Part shown: one piece after another, positions 28,288 through 37,407 of the stretch
Layout of the letters: the number at the start of each line of letters is the position of its first letter
How positions within the stretch are numbered: the first letter of the stretch is position 1
Assembly: GCF_000633515.1 (NCBI RefSeq)
Contig: NZ_AYMP01000016.1
Coordinates: 1-64,000 of the forward strand
Reading direction: 5' to 3'
DNA length: 64,000 bases
From: Morganella morganii H1r
GTDB lineage: Bacteria; Pseudomonadota; Gammaproteobacteria; Enterobacterales; Enterobacteriaceae
Made by a program: the position numbers and the translations under genes
The notes under the pieces: model-generated
The model's database searches: none
Seen by the model: the letters and a program-made list of their open reading frames with translations, nothing else
What the model was told of the DNA's origin: nothing

Positions 28288-29193
28288 ATGTCAGTGCAGA
28301 AAAATAAAGTACACAAGGCTGTGATCCCGGTTGCAGGATTAGGAACACGTATGTTACCGGCCACAAAAGCGATTCCGAAAGAAATGCTGCCTCTGGTGGA
28401 CAAACCGCTTATTCAGTATGTGGTAAATGAATGTATCGCGGCGGGGATCACCGAAATTATTTTAGTGACCCACTCATCAAAAAACTCCATTGAAAACCAT
28501 TTCGATACCAGTTTTGAACTGGAAGCCATCCTGGAAAAACGTGTAAAACGTCAGTTGCTGGATGAAGTTCAGTCAATCTGCCCGCGTCACGTCACCATTA
28601 TGCAGACCCGCCAGGGCATCGCCAAAGGGCTCGGCCACGCGGTGTTATGTGCAAAACCGATGATTGGTGATGAGCCGTTCGCCGTGGTATTGCCGGACGT
28701 CATTATTGATGAGTACAGCACTGACCTGACGAAATTCAACCTGAAAGAAATGATCGCGCGTTATGAAGAACACGGCGCGAGCCAGGTGATGGTCGACCCG
28801 GTTCCGCAGGAAATGGTGGCAAATTACGGTGTGGTGGATTGCCACGGTGAAAGCCTGGCCGCCGGTGAAAGTAAACCGATGTTTGCCGTGGTGGAAAAAC
28901 CGGAACCGGCCAAAGCACCGTCGAATATGGCTATTGTCGGCCGCTATGTCCTTTCTCAGGATATCTGGCCGCTGCTGGGGAAAACAGCCCCCGGAGCCGG
29001 TGATGAGATCCAGCTGACTGACGCTATCGCCATGCTGATTGAAAAAAATCCGGTGGAGGCGTACCGTCTGGTAGGCCGCAGCCATGACTGTGGCGACAAA
29101 ATGGGCTATATGAAAGCCTTTGTCGAATACAGCATGCGTCATAAGCACCTGGGCCGTGAATTTTCAGACTGGCTGAAAACATTACAGAATTAA
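28288..29193 (+). CDS. galU: UTP-glucose-1-phosphate uridylyltransferase
   Basis: A 301-residue cytoplasmic enzyme making UDP-glucose from UTP and glucose 1-phosphate, for LPS, osmoregulated glucans, trehalose and galactose metabolism. The nucleotide-binding motif [19 protein letters not shown] is at residues 16-34. VEKP and the later GDKMGYMKA segment with the catalytic lysine also match. Length agrees with E. coli GalU (302 aa). It heads an apparent operon: ugd follows after 22 bp and the epimerase after another 8 bp. Confidence 0.96.
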   Translation: MSVQKNKVHKAVIPVAGLGTRMLPATKAIPKEMLPLVDKPLIQYVVNECIAAGITEIILVTHSSKNSIENHFDTSFELEAILEKRVKRQLLDEVQSICPRHVTIMQTRQGIAKGLGHAVLCAKPMIGDEPFAVVLPDVIIDEYSTDLTKFNLKEMIARYEEHGASQVMVDPVPQEMVANYGVVDCHGESLAAGESKPMFAVVEKPEPAKAPSNMAIVGRYVLSQDIWPLLGKTAPGAGDEIQLTDAIAMLIEKNPVEAYRLVGRSHDCGDKMGYMKAFVEYSMRHKHLGREFSDWLKTLQN

Positions 29194-29215
29194 TTATTAT
29201 CGCAATAGGTGAACT

Positions 29216-30559
29216 ATGAAAGTAACTGTATTTGGAATCGGATATGTCGGTCTGGTGCAGGCGACTGTCCTGGCGGAAGTCGGCCATGATGTTATGTGTG
29301 TCGATGTGGATGCAAAAAAAGTCGAAAACCTGAAAAACGGGATTATCCCGATTTTTGAACCGGGTCTGACCCCGCTGGTGAAGAAAAACTATGACGAAGG
29401 CCGTTTAAGCTTCACCACGGATGCGGCACTGGGTGTGGCACACGGCACACTGCAATTTATCGCGGTTGGTACACCACCGGATGAAGACGGCTCTGCTGAC
29501 CTGCAATATGTCACCGCCGTTGCCCGCACGATTGCGCAGCATATGCAGGACTACAAAGTGGTTATCGATAAATCCACGGTTCCGGTCGGTACTGCGGATA
29601 AAGTTAACGCCACCATTAAAGCAACACTGGCTGAACGCGGTGCGGATATTGCCTATGATGTGGTGTCCAACCCTGAATTCCTGAAGGAAGGGGCTGCGGT
29701 TGCTGACTGCATGCGCCCTGAGCGTATTGTTATCGGCTGTGATAATGATCGTGTTATCGATATTATCCGCGAACTGTATGAGCCGTTTAACCGCAATCAC
29801 GATCGCATGATCGTGATGGATATCCGCAGCGCGGAGCTGACCAAATATGCGGCAAACTGCATGCTGGCAACAAAAATCAGCTTTATGAACGAAATCTCCA
29901 ACCTGGCGGAAATGCTGGGCGCGGATATTGAAAATGTGCGCCAGGGTATCGGTTCTGACTCCCGCATCGGTTATCACTTTATTTATCCCGGCTGCGGTTA
30001 CGGCGGATCCTGCTTCCCGAAAGACGTACAGGCGCTGATCCGTACTGCCGAACATATCGGCTTTACCCCGCGTATTCTGCGTGCAGTGGAAGAAGTGAAC
30101 GAGCAGCAGAAATACAAGCTGCCATCCTTTATCAAACGCCATTTCGGTGAAAATCTGGAAGGCAAAACCTTCGCGGTATGGGGTCTTTCCTTTAAACCGA
30201 ATACCGATGATATGCGTGAAGCGTCCAGCCGTATCCTGTTACAGGAATTATGGGCTGCCGGTGCCAAAATTCAGGCGTATGACCCGGAAGCGATGCAGGA
30301 AGCTCAGCGTATTTTCGGACAGCGTGATGACCTGGCACTGATGGGTACCAAAGAAGCGGCACTGCACAATGCGGATGCTCTGGTTATCTGTACGGAGTGG
30401 CAGAGTTTCCGTGCGCCGGATTTCGATGCTATCAAAGCCGGCCTGAAAACCCCGGTTATTTTTGACGGACGCAACCTATATGACCCGGAACGTTTAGAAA
30501 ATCGCGGCTTTATCTATTATGGTATAGGCCGTGGTGCTTCCATTAATCCGGTAATCTGA
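29216..30559 (+). CDS. ugd: UDP-glucose 6-dehydrogenase
   Basis: A 447-residue NAD-dependent enzyme that oxidises UDP-glucose to UDP-glucuronate in two steps. The N-terminal Rossmann motif is GIGYVG (residues 7-12). The catalytic thiol is Cys266 in GGSCFPKD, and the stretch [18 protein letters not shown] is a family signature. It is the long form (about 445 aa), unlike the 388-aa E. coli Ugd. It lies between galU and a UDP-glucuronate epimerase, so its product probably feeds UDP-galacturonate and the aminoarabinose route for lipid A. Confidence 0.95.
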   Translation: MKVTVFGIGYVGLVQATVLAEVGHDVMCVDVDAKKVENLKNGIIPIFEPGLTPLVKKNYDEGRLSFTTDAALGVAHGTLQFIAVGTPPDEDGSADLQYVTAVARTIAQHMQDYKVVIDKSTVPVGTADKVNATIKATLAERGADIAYDVVSNPEFLKEGAAVADCMRPERIVIGCDNDRVIDIIRELYEPFNRNHDRMIVMDIRSAELTKYAANCMLATKISFMNEISNLAEMLGADIENVRQGIGSDSRIGYHFIYPGCGYGGSCFPKDVQALIRTAEHIGFTPRILRAVEEVNEQQKYKLPSFIKRHFGENLEGKTFAVWGLSFKPNTDDMREASSRILLQELWAAGAKIQAYDPEAMQEAQRIFGQRDDLALMGTKEAALHNADALVICTEWQSFRAPDFDAIKAGLKTPVIFDGRNLYDPERLENRGFIYYGIGRGASINPVI

Positions 30560-30567
30560 GTCTGAAT

Positions 30568-31581
30568 ATGAAAATACTTGTAACCGGCGCGGCCGGTTTT
30601 ATTGGTTATCATGTCTCGCAGCGCCTGCTTGAGCAGGGGCACGAGGTTGTCGGTGCCGACAACCTCAATGACTATTATGATGTTAATCTTAAGAAAGCCC
30701 GTCTTGATCTGTTATTACCGCATCCGCAATTTCAGTTCTTTAAAATGGATTTGTCGGAAAAAGCGGCGGTCAGTGAGTTGTTTACCGCTCAGCAATTTGA
30801 GCGGGTGATCCACCTGGCGGCGCAGCCGGGTGTGCGGTACTCCATTCAGAACCCGATGGCGTATATTGACGCGAATATTCTCGGGCATATGAATATTCTG
30901 GAAGGGTGCCGCCATCATAACGTGGGGCATCTGATTTACTCCTCCTCCAGTTCCGTATACGGTCTGAACCGCAAACAGCCGTTTTCTGCCGAGGATGATG
31001 TGGATCATCCGGTTTCGTTGTATGCGGCAACGAAAAAAGCCAATGAACTCATGTCTCACAGCTATTCACATCTCTATCAGTTGCCGACGACCGGTCTGCG
31101 GTTCTTTACCGTTTACGGTCCGTGGGGACGTCCGGATATGGCCTTATTTAAGTTTGTGAAAGCCATGCTGGACGGAAAACCGATTGATGTTTATAACCAC
31201 GGCAATATGGTGCGTGATTTCACCTATGTTGGTGATATTGCGGAAGCCGTGGTCCGTCTGGTGAATGTGATTCCGGCAGCAAACAGTGACTGGACGGTGG
31301 AAGAGGGACTGAAATCCGCCAGTTCTGCGCCGTACAAAATTTATAATGTCGGTAACGGTCAGCCGACCCGGCTGGGTGATTTTATTCAGGCAATTGAAAC
31401 AGCACTGGATATTAAAGCCAATAAACATTATATGGATATGCAGGATGGAGATGTGTTATCCACCTGTGCGGACTCTTCCGAACTGTATAACACGATTGGT
31501 TTCTCACCGGATACACCGGTTAATTACGGTGTGCAGCAGTTTGTTGACTGGTATATGTCGTTTTATCACGGTAAAAAATAA
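30568..31581 (+). CDS. UDP-glucuronate 4-epimerase (SDR family)
   Basis: A 337-residue extended short-chain dehydrogenase. The NAD motif GAAGFIG is at 7-13, the catalytic YAATK is at 152-156, and a serine-rich SSSSSVYG strand precedes it. The motif GVRYSIQNP (about 89-97) and VYGPWGRPDMA are typical of the UDP-glucuronate to UDP-galacturonate epimerases found near ugd in Proteus, Klebsiella and pneumococcal capsule loci. It starts 8 bp after the ugd stop. Substrate is inferred from these motifs and the neighbour; a different UDP-hexuronate epimerisation is possible. A terminator follows. Confidence 0.88.
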   Translation: MKILVTGAAGFIGYHVSQRLLEQGHEVVGADNLNDYYDVNLKKARLDLLLPHPQFQFFKMDLSEKAAVSELFTAQQFERVIHLAAQPGVRYSIQNPMAYIDANILGHMNILEGCRHHNVGHLIYSSSSSVYGLNRKQPFSAEDDVDHPVSLYAATKKANELMSHSYSHLYQLPTTGLRFFTVYGPWGRPDMALFKFVKAMLDGKPIDVYNHGNMVRDFTYVGDIAEAVVRLVNVIPAANSDWTVEEGLKSASSAPYKIYNVGNGQPTRLGDFIQAIETALDIKANKHYMDMQDGDVLSTCADSSELYNTIGFSPDTPVNYGVQQFVDWYMSFYHGKK

Positions 31582-31607
31582 ATAACAGCGGCGGTTATAA
31601 GTATAAA

Positions 31608-31631
31608 AAAAGGAGGCAAACGCCTCCTTTT
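31608..31631 (+). terminator. terminator of galU-ugd-epimerase unit
   Basis: Stem AAAAGGAGGC (31608-31617) and GCCTCCTTTT (31622-31631), 4-nt loop. Confidence 0.85.
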
Positions 31632-31662
31632 CTCTGTCCGGCTGTCCGGAAGACATAAAAAA

Positions 31663-31679
31663 GCCCTTCAGAGAAGGGC
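31663..31679 (-). terminator. hns terminator
   Basis: Stem GCCCTTC (31663-31669) and GAAGGGC (31673-31679 within the pairing region), followed on the minus strand by six T. Confidence 0.85.
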
Positions 31680-31699
31680 CTTTTGTCAGGTATTATCGC

Positions 31700-32110
31700 T
31701 TACTTGATTAAGAAATCGTTCAGTGATTTACCTTCGTTATCGATAGCCTGTTTGATAACAGCCGGTGTACGGCCCTGGCCGGTCCAGGTTTTATTTTCAC
31801 CGTTTTCATCGATATATTCGTATTTGGCAGGACGCTGGGCACGCTTGGATTTGCTTGCCACTTTGCCGGTTGCCATAGACTGAATTAATTCTTCCGGATT
31901 GATACCCTGCTTCAGAATTAACTGACGGACTTCTTCTAATTTGCGGGTACGCTCTTCCTTTTCTGCCTGAGCCTGAGATTCCTCTGAACGGCGTTCTTCA
32001 ACAACCGCAGTGAGCTTCTCAAGCATTTCTTCTAAGATTTCTAAGCTGCATTCTCTCGCCTGAGCGCGAAGAGTACGGATATTATTAAATGGCTTCAAAG
32101 ATTCACTCAT
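31700..32110 (-). CDS. hns: nucleoid-associated protein H-NS
   Basis: A 136-residue xenogeneic silencer that polymerises along AT-rich DNA. The N-terminal oligomerisation region (1-80) is a charged coiled coil, starting [20 protein letters not shown] as in E. coli. The C-terminal DNA-binding domain (about 90-136) has the minor-groove hook Gln112-Gly113-Arg114 within TWTGQGRTP. The length is one residue from E. coli H-NS (137 aa). It stands between the galU unit and tdk, as in E. coli (galU-hns-tdk), and has its own terminator. Confidence 0.98.
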   Translation of the reverse strand: MSESLKPFNNIRTLRAQARECSLEILEEMLEKLTAVVEERRSEESQAQAEKEERTRKLEEVRQLILKQGINPEELIQSMATGKVASKSKRAQRPAKYEYIDENGENKTWTGQGRTPAVIKQAIDNEGKSLNDFLIK

Positions 32111-32609
32111 AATCCTGGTCTCAAATTAAATGTTGGCTGATGTATAGATAATAATAGATTGCTATTTAAAAATCTGCAATAGCAAATTTCGGAGTAAGGT
32201 TAAAACACATTTTTTTTAAAAGCAATTATTTCTGAGGAATAATAAGGGTCTTTTTGGTTTTTCGTTTAAAACTGATAAGGGGACGGGGTGAAAATGTGTT
32301 GATGTTCAGCATCTTCATAAAAAATGTTCATAAATGAGGTGGGGAATACAAATTATATTCAACCTTATCTTATGTAAAGAAACGTTATTCTTCGGCGCCT
32401 GCATAATGAAAAACAGGATAAAGCGAAGAATAGCCGATAACAACAGTGAATATCCGGTATGTAACCATGACCGGTGTGAATTTACGCGGACGATGAAATC
32501 AGGATATTGTGCATGCGATCACGGCATGTGTTAAATACAGATTGCGCTGTTTTTAACACTAATGTGTTAGTATTGTCCCGGATCTTGAATGTGTAAGGGG
32601 AGAGAGCCG
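32111..32609. other. 499-bp AT-rich region between hns and tdk
   Basis: Divergent control region for hns and tdk. It is AT-rich with A- and T-tracts, consistent with hns autoregulation. A TTGTTA-like element and a TTAGTATTG stretch near 32555-32575 may be the tdk promoter. One small cysteine-rich reading frame (32406-32534) is discussed under findings; nothing else coding is seen. Confidence 0.4.
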
Positions 32610-33212
32610 GTGGCTCAGCTTTATTTTTATTACTCCGCAATGAATGCGGGAAAATCGACAGCGTTACTGCAGTCATCCTATAACTACAATGAACGCGGCA
32701 TGCGCACGCTGATATTTACCGCAGAGATAGACAACCGCTATGAGCAGAGCAAAGTCACCTCACGTATCGGCCTGAGCGCGGATGCACGGGTATTTGGCCC
32801 TGAGACGGACATGAGTACTGTTATTATCCGTGAACATCAGCAGACGCCCGTACACTGCGTATTAATCGATGAATGCCAGTTCCTGACCAAAGCGCAGGTG
32901 GAACAGCTCTGCTATATTGTCGATGATATTGATATCCCGGTTCTGTGTTACGGGTTACGCACAGACTTTAAAGGTGAGTTATTCAGCGGAAGCCATTATT
33001 TATTAGCCTGGGCGGATAAATTAGTTGAATTAAAAACTATTTGCTATTGCGGGCGGAAAGCCAGCCGTGTTTTACGTTACGACGGGCAGGGCCGGGTGAT
33101 GTCAGACGGCGCGCAAATTGACATCGGCGGTAATGAAAAATATGTATCCGTCTGCCGCAAACATTACAATGAAGCGATACGCGAAGCGAAAGCAGCAGAA
33201 TATCGGTCATAA
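32610..33212 (+). CDS. tdk: thymidine kinase
   Basis: A 200-residue type II thymidine kinase of the pyrimidine salvage pathway, making dTMP from thymidine. The start is GTG 32610, giving [17 protein letters not shown] with the P-loop at 9-17, preceded by AGGGGAGAG; this equals the E. coli N-terminus. The DECQF motif (Walker B and catalytic Glu) lies near residue 88, and zinc-binding cysteines are in CYCGRK and VCRKH. It is convergent with adhE and ends at its own terminator. Confidence 0.95.
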   Translation: MAQLYFYYSAMNAGKSTALLQSSYNYNERGMRTLIFTAEIDNRYEQSKVTSRIGLSADARVFGPETDMSTVIIREHQQTPVHCVLIDECQFLTKAQVEQLCYIVDDIDIPVLCYGLRTDFKGELFSGSHYLLAWADKLVELKTICYCGRKASRVLRYDGQGRVMSDGAQIDIGGNEKYVSVCRKHYNEAIREAKAAEYRS

Positions 33213-33243
33213 AGCAGGGAAACGTCTCTGTTATACAAAAAGT

Positions 33244-33269
33244 GCCGGACGTCATTGTCCGGCTTTTTT
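33244..33269 (+). terminator. tdk terminator
   Basis: Stem GCCGGAC (33244-33250) and GTCCGGC (33257-33263), 6-nt loop, followed by six T. Confidence 0.88.
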
Positions 33270-33444
33270 ATATCCGGCTGGTTTTGCCGGCGATATCAAA
33301 AAACACCGCAAACAGTTTCTGCAGGAAAAATGACGGGTATTAAGTGAAATATTAAAAACCATCTGTACCGGAAAACAGGTACAAAGGTGAACAATTGTTC
33401 ATACAAAGACAATTATTTAATAATTATTATGAGACAGATATAAA

Positions 33445-33466
33445 AAAGCCCTCCGGAGAGGGCTTT
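33445..33466 (-). terminator. adhE terminator
   Basis: Stem AAAGCCCTC (33445-33453) and GAGGGCTTT (33458-33466), 4-nt loop, followed on the minus strand by a T-run. Confidence 0.88.
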
Positions 33467-33492
33467 GCGGTTATTATTTACCGGATTGATGA

Positions 33493-36153
33493 CTATTTCT
33501 TAGCATTTCGTCTGGCAACCGGTTTTGGTGCCGCAACAGGCACCGATTCGTCATAGGTGCGGCCGTAATAGGTATCCAGCATAATTTGTTTTAATTCTGC
33601 AATCAGCGGATAACGCGGGTTTGCACCGGTACACTGGTCATCAAAGGCATCTTCGGACAGTTTATCCAGTTTTGCCAGGAATTCCGCTTCCGGCACACCG
33701 GCTTCACGGATAGATTTCGGAATACCCAGGGACGCTTTGATTTCGTCCAGCCAGATCAGCAGTTTTTCAATCTTCTGCGCGGTACGGTCACCGGCAGCAC
33801 TCAGCTGCAGATGGTCAGCAATCTCCGCGTAACGGCGGCGCGCCTGCGGACGGTCATACTGGCTGAACGCAGTCTGTTTGGTCGGGTTATCGGTCGCGTT
33901 ATAACGGATGACGTTACAGATAAGCAGGGCGTTAGCCAGACCGTGCGGAATATGGAACTCTGAACCCAGTTTGTGGGCCATGGAGTGACAGACACCGAGG
34001 AAGGCGTTGGCAAACGCGATACCGGCAATCGTCGCGGCATTATGCACACGCTCACGGGCCACCGGGTTCTTCGCACCTTCGTGATAGCTGGCCGGTAAGA
34101 ACTCTTTCAGCAGTTTCAGCGCCTGCAATGCCTGACCGTCAGAGAATTCGTTTGCCAGTACCGATACATACGCTTCCAGCGCATGGGTGACCGCATCCAG
34201 TCCGCCGAACGCGGTCAGGGATTTCGGCATGTTCATCACCAGGTTGGCATCAACAATCGCCATATCCGGGGTCAGGGCATAGTCCGCCAGCGGGTATTTC
34301 TGACCGGTGGTATCATCTGTCACGACCGCGAACGGTGTCACTTCAGAGCCGGTACCGGATGTGGTGGTGATAGCAACCATTTTCGCTTTCACACCCATTT
34401 TCGGGAACTTATAGATACGTTTACGGATATCCATAAAGCGCAGTGCCAGTTCCTCAAAATGGGTTTCCGGATGCTCATACATCACCCACATAATTTTGGC
34501 TGCATCCATCGGGGAGCCGCCGCCGAGGGCAATAATCACGTCCGGTTTGAAGCTGTTCATCTGCTCTGCACCTTTGCGGACCACAGAAAGCGTCGGGTCA
34601 GCTTCCACTTCAAAGAAAATTTCCACTTCCATACCGTAGGATTTCAGCACACGGGTGACTTCATCCACATAGCCGTTATTAAACAGATAGCCGTCAGTTA
34701 CGATAAAGGCACGTTTTGCGCCGTCACCGGCGATCTCTTCCAGGGCAACCGGCAGAGAACCACGGCGGAAATAGATAGATTTCGGAAGTTTATGCCACAA
34801 CATATTTTCAGCTCGTTTTGCCACGGTTTTGGTATTGATCAGGTGTTTCGGCCCGACGTTTTCGGAAATGGAGTTACCCCCCCAGGAGCCGCAACCCAGT
34901 GTCAGTGACGGAGACAGTTTGAAGTTATACAGGTCGCCGATCCCGCCCTGTGATGCCGGGGTGTTAATCAGGATACGTGCGGTTTTCATCTTCTCACCGA
35001 AGTATTTCACGCGCGCCGGCTGGTTGTCCTGATCAGTATATAAGCAGGAGGTGTGGCCGATCCCGCCCATTTCCACCAGTTTTTCCGCTTTTATCACCGC
35101 ATCTTCAAAATCTTTGCCGCGGTACATGGCTAACAGCGGAGAGAGTTTTTCGTGTGCAAACGGCTCGGTTTCATCCACCACGGAGACCGCACCGATAAGA
35201 ATTTTGGTCCAGGCAGGTACTTCGATACCGGCCATTTCAGCAATTTTCACCGCAGACTGGCCGACAATTTTCGCATTCAGTCCGCCGTTGAGCAGAATGA
35301 TGTCCTGAACGGCTTTCAGCTCTTTGCCTTTCAGAATATAACCACCGTGGGTTTCAAAACGTTCTTTGACCTGCTCATACACATCATCCACCACAATAAC
35401 AGATTGTTCAGATGCGCAAATCACGCCGTTATCGAAGGTTTTTGACATCAGAATAGAGGCCACCGCGCGTTTGATATCGGCGGTTTCATCAATCACGACA
35501 GGGGTGTTACCCGCGCCCACACCAATGGCCGGTTTACCGGAGCTGTAGGCCGCTTTCACCATGCCCGGCCCGCCGGTGGCGAGGATCAGGTTGGTATCCG
35601 CATGATGCATCAGGGCATTGGATAATTCCACTGACGGCTCGTCGATCCAGCCGATAATATCTTTCGGGGCACCGGCGGCAACAGCTGCATTAAGGACAAT
35701 CTCAGCGGCTCTGTTGGTGGCTTTTTTGGCACGCGGATGCGGGGAGAAAATGATCCCGTTACGGGTTTTCAGGCTGATCAGCGCTTTAAAAATCGCGGTG
35801 GAGGTCGGGTTAGTGGTCGGGACGATACCGCAGATAATACCGATAGGCTCTGCGATGGTGATAGTGCCGAAGGTCGGGTCTTCCGATAAGATGCCGCAGG
35901 TTTTCTCATCGCGGTAGGCGTTATAGATATATTCAGAAGCAAAATGGTTTTTGATCACTTTGTCTTCAATAATACCCATGCCGGACTCTTCAACCGCCAG
36001 TTTTGCCAGCGGAATACGGGCATCTGCTGCGGCGAGTGCCGCCGCCCGGAAGATAGCATCCACCTGTTCCTGGGAGAAACCGGCAAACTCGCGCTGAGCT
36101 TTCTTCACGCGGGCAACTAATTCATTGAGTTCGGTAACGTTCGTTACGGCCAT
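33493..36153 (-). CDS. adhE: bifunctional acetaldehyde-CoA/alcohol dehydrogenase
   Basis: An 886-residue fermentative enzyme that reduces acetyl-CoA to acetaldehyde and then ethanol, regenerating NAD+. The N-terminal aldehyde dehydrogenase domain (1-440) holds the catalytic cysteine in GVICASEQS (about residue 246). The C-terminal iron-dependent alcohol dehydrogenase domain (450-870) has GGGSPMDAAK and the metal histidines in HSMAHKLGSEFHIPHG. The start was placed at ATG 36153 (MAVTNVTEL), with AGGAG 10 bp upstream, as in E. coli (891 aa); a 19-residue upstream extension is not supported. It forms filaments (spirosomes) in relatives. Cra- and CRP-like palindromes lie upstream. Confidence 0.97.
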   Translation of the reverse strand: MAVTNVTELNELVARVKKAQREFAGFSQEQVDAIFRAAALAAADARIPLAKLAVEESGMGIIEDKVIKNHFASEYIYNAYRDEKTCGILSEDPTFGTITIAEPIGIICGIVPTTNPTSTAIFKALISLKTRNGIIFSPHPRAKKATNRAAEIVLNAAVAAGAPKDIIGWIDEPSVELSNALMHHADTNLILATGGPGMVKAAYSSGKPAIGVGAGNTPVVIDETADIKRAVASILMSKTFDNGVICASEQSVIVVDDVYEQVKERFETHGGYILKGKELKAVQDIILLNGGLNAKIVGQSAVKIAEMAGIEVPAWTKILIGAVSVVDETEPFAHEKLSPLLAMYRGKDFEDAVIKAEKLVEMGGIGHTSCLYTDQDNQPARVKYFGEKMKTARILINTPASQGGIGDLYNFKLSPSLTLGCGSWGGNSISENVGPKHLINTKTVAKRAENMLWHKLPKSIYFRRGSLPVALEEIAGDGAKRAFIVTDGYLFNNGYVDEVTRVLKSYGMEVEIFFEVEADPTLSVVRKGAEQMNSFKPDVIIALGGGSPMDAAKIMWVMYEHPETHFEELALRFMDIRKRIYKFPKMGVKAKMVAITTTSGTGSEVTPFAVVTDDTTGQKYPLADYALTPDMAIVDANLVMNMPKSLTAFGGLDAVTHALEAYVSVLANEFSDGQALQALKLLKEFLPASYHEGAKNPVARERVHNAATIAGIAFANAFLGVCHSMAHKLGSEFHIPHGLANALLICNVIRYNATDNPTKQTAFSQYDRPQARRRYAEIADHLQLSAAGDRTAQKIEKLLIWLDEIKASLGIPKSIREAGVPEAEFLAKLDKLSEDAFDDQCTGANPRYPLIAELKQIMLDTYYGRTYDESVPVAAPKPVARRNAKK

Positions 36154-36323
36154 ACAGATCACTCCTGATAAATTGTTAAACTTTTTAAGCAAATCAGCGG
36201 ATTGATACAATTTGATTATAGCGGTGATATCTTCCGGTAACTAAATCGATTTTGCCGGTAACATAATGCAGATATGCCCGCTGATTTGCTTAAAAAGCCC
36301 GTCAGGTCTTTCTGTTTGCATTG

Positions 36324-36343
36324 TAGTTGAATCGATTCAACTA
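36324..36343. promoter_or_regulatory. Cra (FruR)-like palindrome upstream of adhE
   Basis: TAGTTGAATCGATTCAACTA is a perfect 20-bp palindrome. Its core TGAATCGATTCA matches the Cra recognition pattern (TGAAWCG plus its mirror). A TATAAT box at 36342-36347 overlaps its right edge on the plus strand. Cra is known to regulate adhE in E. coli. The site is 171-190 bp upstream of the adhE start. Confidence 0.6.
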
Positions 36344-36379
36344 TAATGAAAGCAGCTTAACATTCGGGGGAAATATTAA

Positions 36380-36395
36380 AGTGATCCGGGTCACA
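36380..36395. promoter_or_regulatory. CRP-like operator in adhE / ychE region
   Basis: AGTGATCCGGGTCACA matches TGTGA-N6-TCACA at nine of ten core positions. It could serve adhE (227 bp away) or ychE. Confidence 0.5.
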
Positions 36396-36707
36396 AATAT
36401 ATCAAGCTGACACCATTCAGCATGGGTCAAAACGGGAACATCACACCATGACGGGAATGATATCGGGTTTCAATTTCACAGAAGAACTGATGATTGTCTG
36501 AAATTCAGGCAGAAATAAGGCAATATAACTGTATCGGGTCAGCGGGAAGCGGAAAATATTCTGCGCAAAGCAATTCCTTTTCCTGCACATTCAACGGTAT
36601 GATGTCTGTGTTAATAATCACATTTATAATTATTACAACTATCTGGCGATAGTCTGCTGTTATTATCAGCGGCTGTCACTGTATTATCATCAGGCTGAGG
36701 ATCCTTT

Positions 36708-37355
36708 GTGGGCAACACGTTGCTGGATTTTTCCGGTTATTTAAAATTTTTTGTCGGCTTATTTGCCTTAGTTAACCCGGTCGGTATTCTGCCGGTCTTT
36801 ATGAGCATGACAAATTATCAGACTGCCGCAGTGCGCAATAAAACCAACATGATTGCGAACTTTTCGGTGGCCGTGATTTTGTGCACATCACTTTTGGTCG
36901 GCGATAAGATCCTCATTATGTTCGGTATTTCCATCGAATCTTTCCGGATAGCAGGGGGAACACTGATTGTCCTCATTGCCATGTCCATGATCAGCGGTAA
37001 GCTGGGGGAAGATAAGCAGAACAAACAGGAGCAGTCGGAAACGGCGATCCGCGATAATATCGGCGTGGTGCCGCTGGCGCTGCCGCTGATGGCGGGACCG
37101 GGGGCGATCAGTTCCTGTGTGGTCTGGAGTGCCCGCTGGCAGGGCTGGCAGAACTTTCTCGGGCTGGCGCTGACCAGCATCGTGTTTGCGTTCTGTTGCT
37201 GGCTGCTGTTCCGCTCGGCGGGACTGTGGGTGAAATATCTCGGACAAACCGGTATCAACGTTGTGACCCGTATTATGGGTCTGATGCTGATGTCTTTAGG
37301 GATCGAACTGATTATTACCGGCATGAAAATGAGTTTTCCGGGATTATTGTCATAA
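36708..37355 (+). CDS. ychE: MarC-family membrane protein YchE
   Basis: A 215-residue inner-membrane protein of the MarC/UPF0056 family, with six hydrophobic helices. The start is GTG 36708, preceded by GAGG. Conserved segments are LFALVNPVGILPVF (about 17-30), SFRIAGG, and VVPLALPLMAGPGAIS. The length equals E. coli YchE (215 aa). The family was once linked to multiple antibiotic resistance but that is not supported; the function is unknown. In E. coli oppA follows directly; here a five-gene ABC operon is inserted in the opposite orientation. Confidence 0.93.
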   Translation: MGNTLLDFSGYLKFFVGLFALVNPVGILPVFMSMTNYQTAAVRNKTNMIANFSVAVILCTSLLVGDKILIMFGISIESFRIAGGTLIVLIAMSMISGKLGEDKQNKQEQSETAIRDNIGVVPLALPLMAGPGAISSCVVWSARWQGWQNFLGLALTSIVFAFCCWLLFRSAGLWVKYLGQTGINVVTRIMGLMLMSLGIELIITGMKMSFPGLLS

Positions 37356-37377
37356 TCACGCAGTTCATTATTATCAG

Positions 37378-37401
37378 ACGGGGCCAATGGCCCCGTTTTT
37401 A
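37378..37401 (+). terminator. ychE terminator
   Basis: Stem ACGGGGCC (37378-37385) and GGCCCCGT (37389-37396), 3-nt loop, then a T-run. Confidence 0.85.
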
Positions 37402-37407
37402 CCTCTA

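Larger units (their letters stand above)
36154..36707. other. 554-bp divergent adhE / ychE control region
   Basis: Long noncoding region, as expected upstream of adhE, which has a long leader in E. coli. It holds two palindromes, described separately at 36324-36343 and 36380-36395, a second short AAATCGATTT dyad at 36243-36252, and AT-rich sequence before ychE (TATAATTATTACAAC near 36625). No gene is visible. Confidence 0.6.

Noticed and set aside
33273-33310. REP-like element after tdk (GCCGGC and related stems)
   Set aside because: Only weak imperfect pairing and no second copy seen in the window.
33388-33401. Perfect palindrome TGAACAATTGTTCA
   Set aside because: It lies between two convergent genes beyond the tdk terminator, so a regulatory role is unlikely; may be chance in AT-rich DNA.
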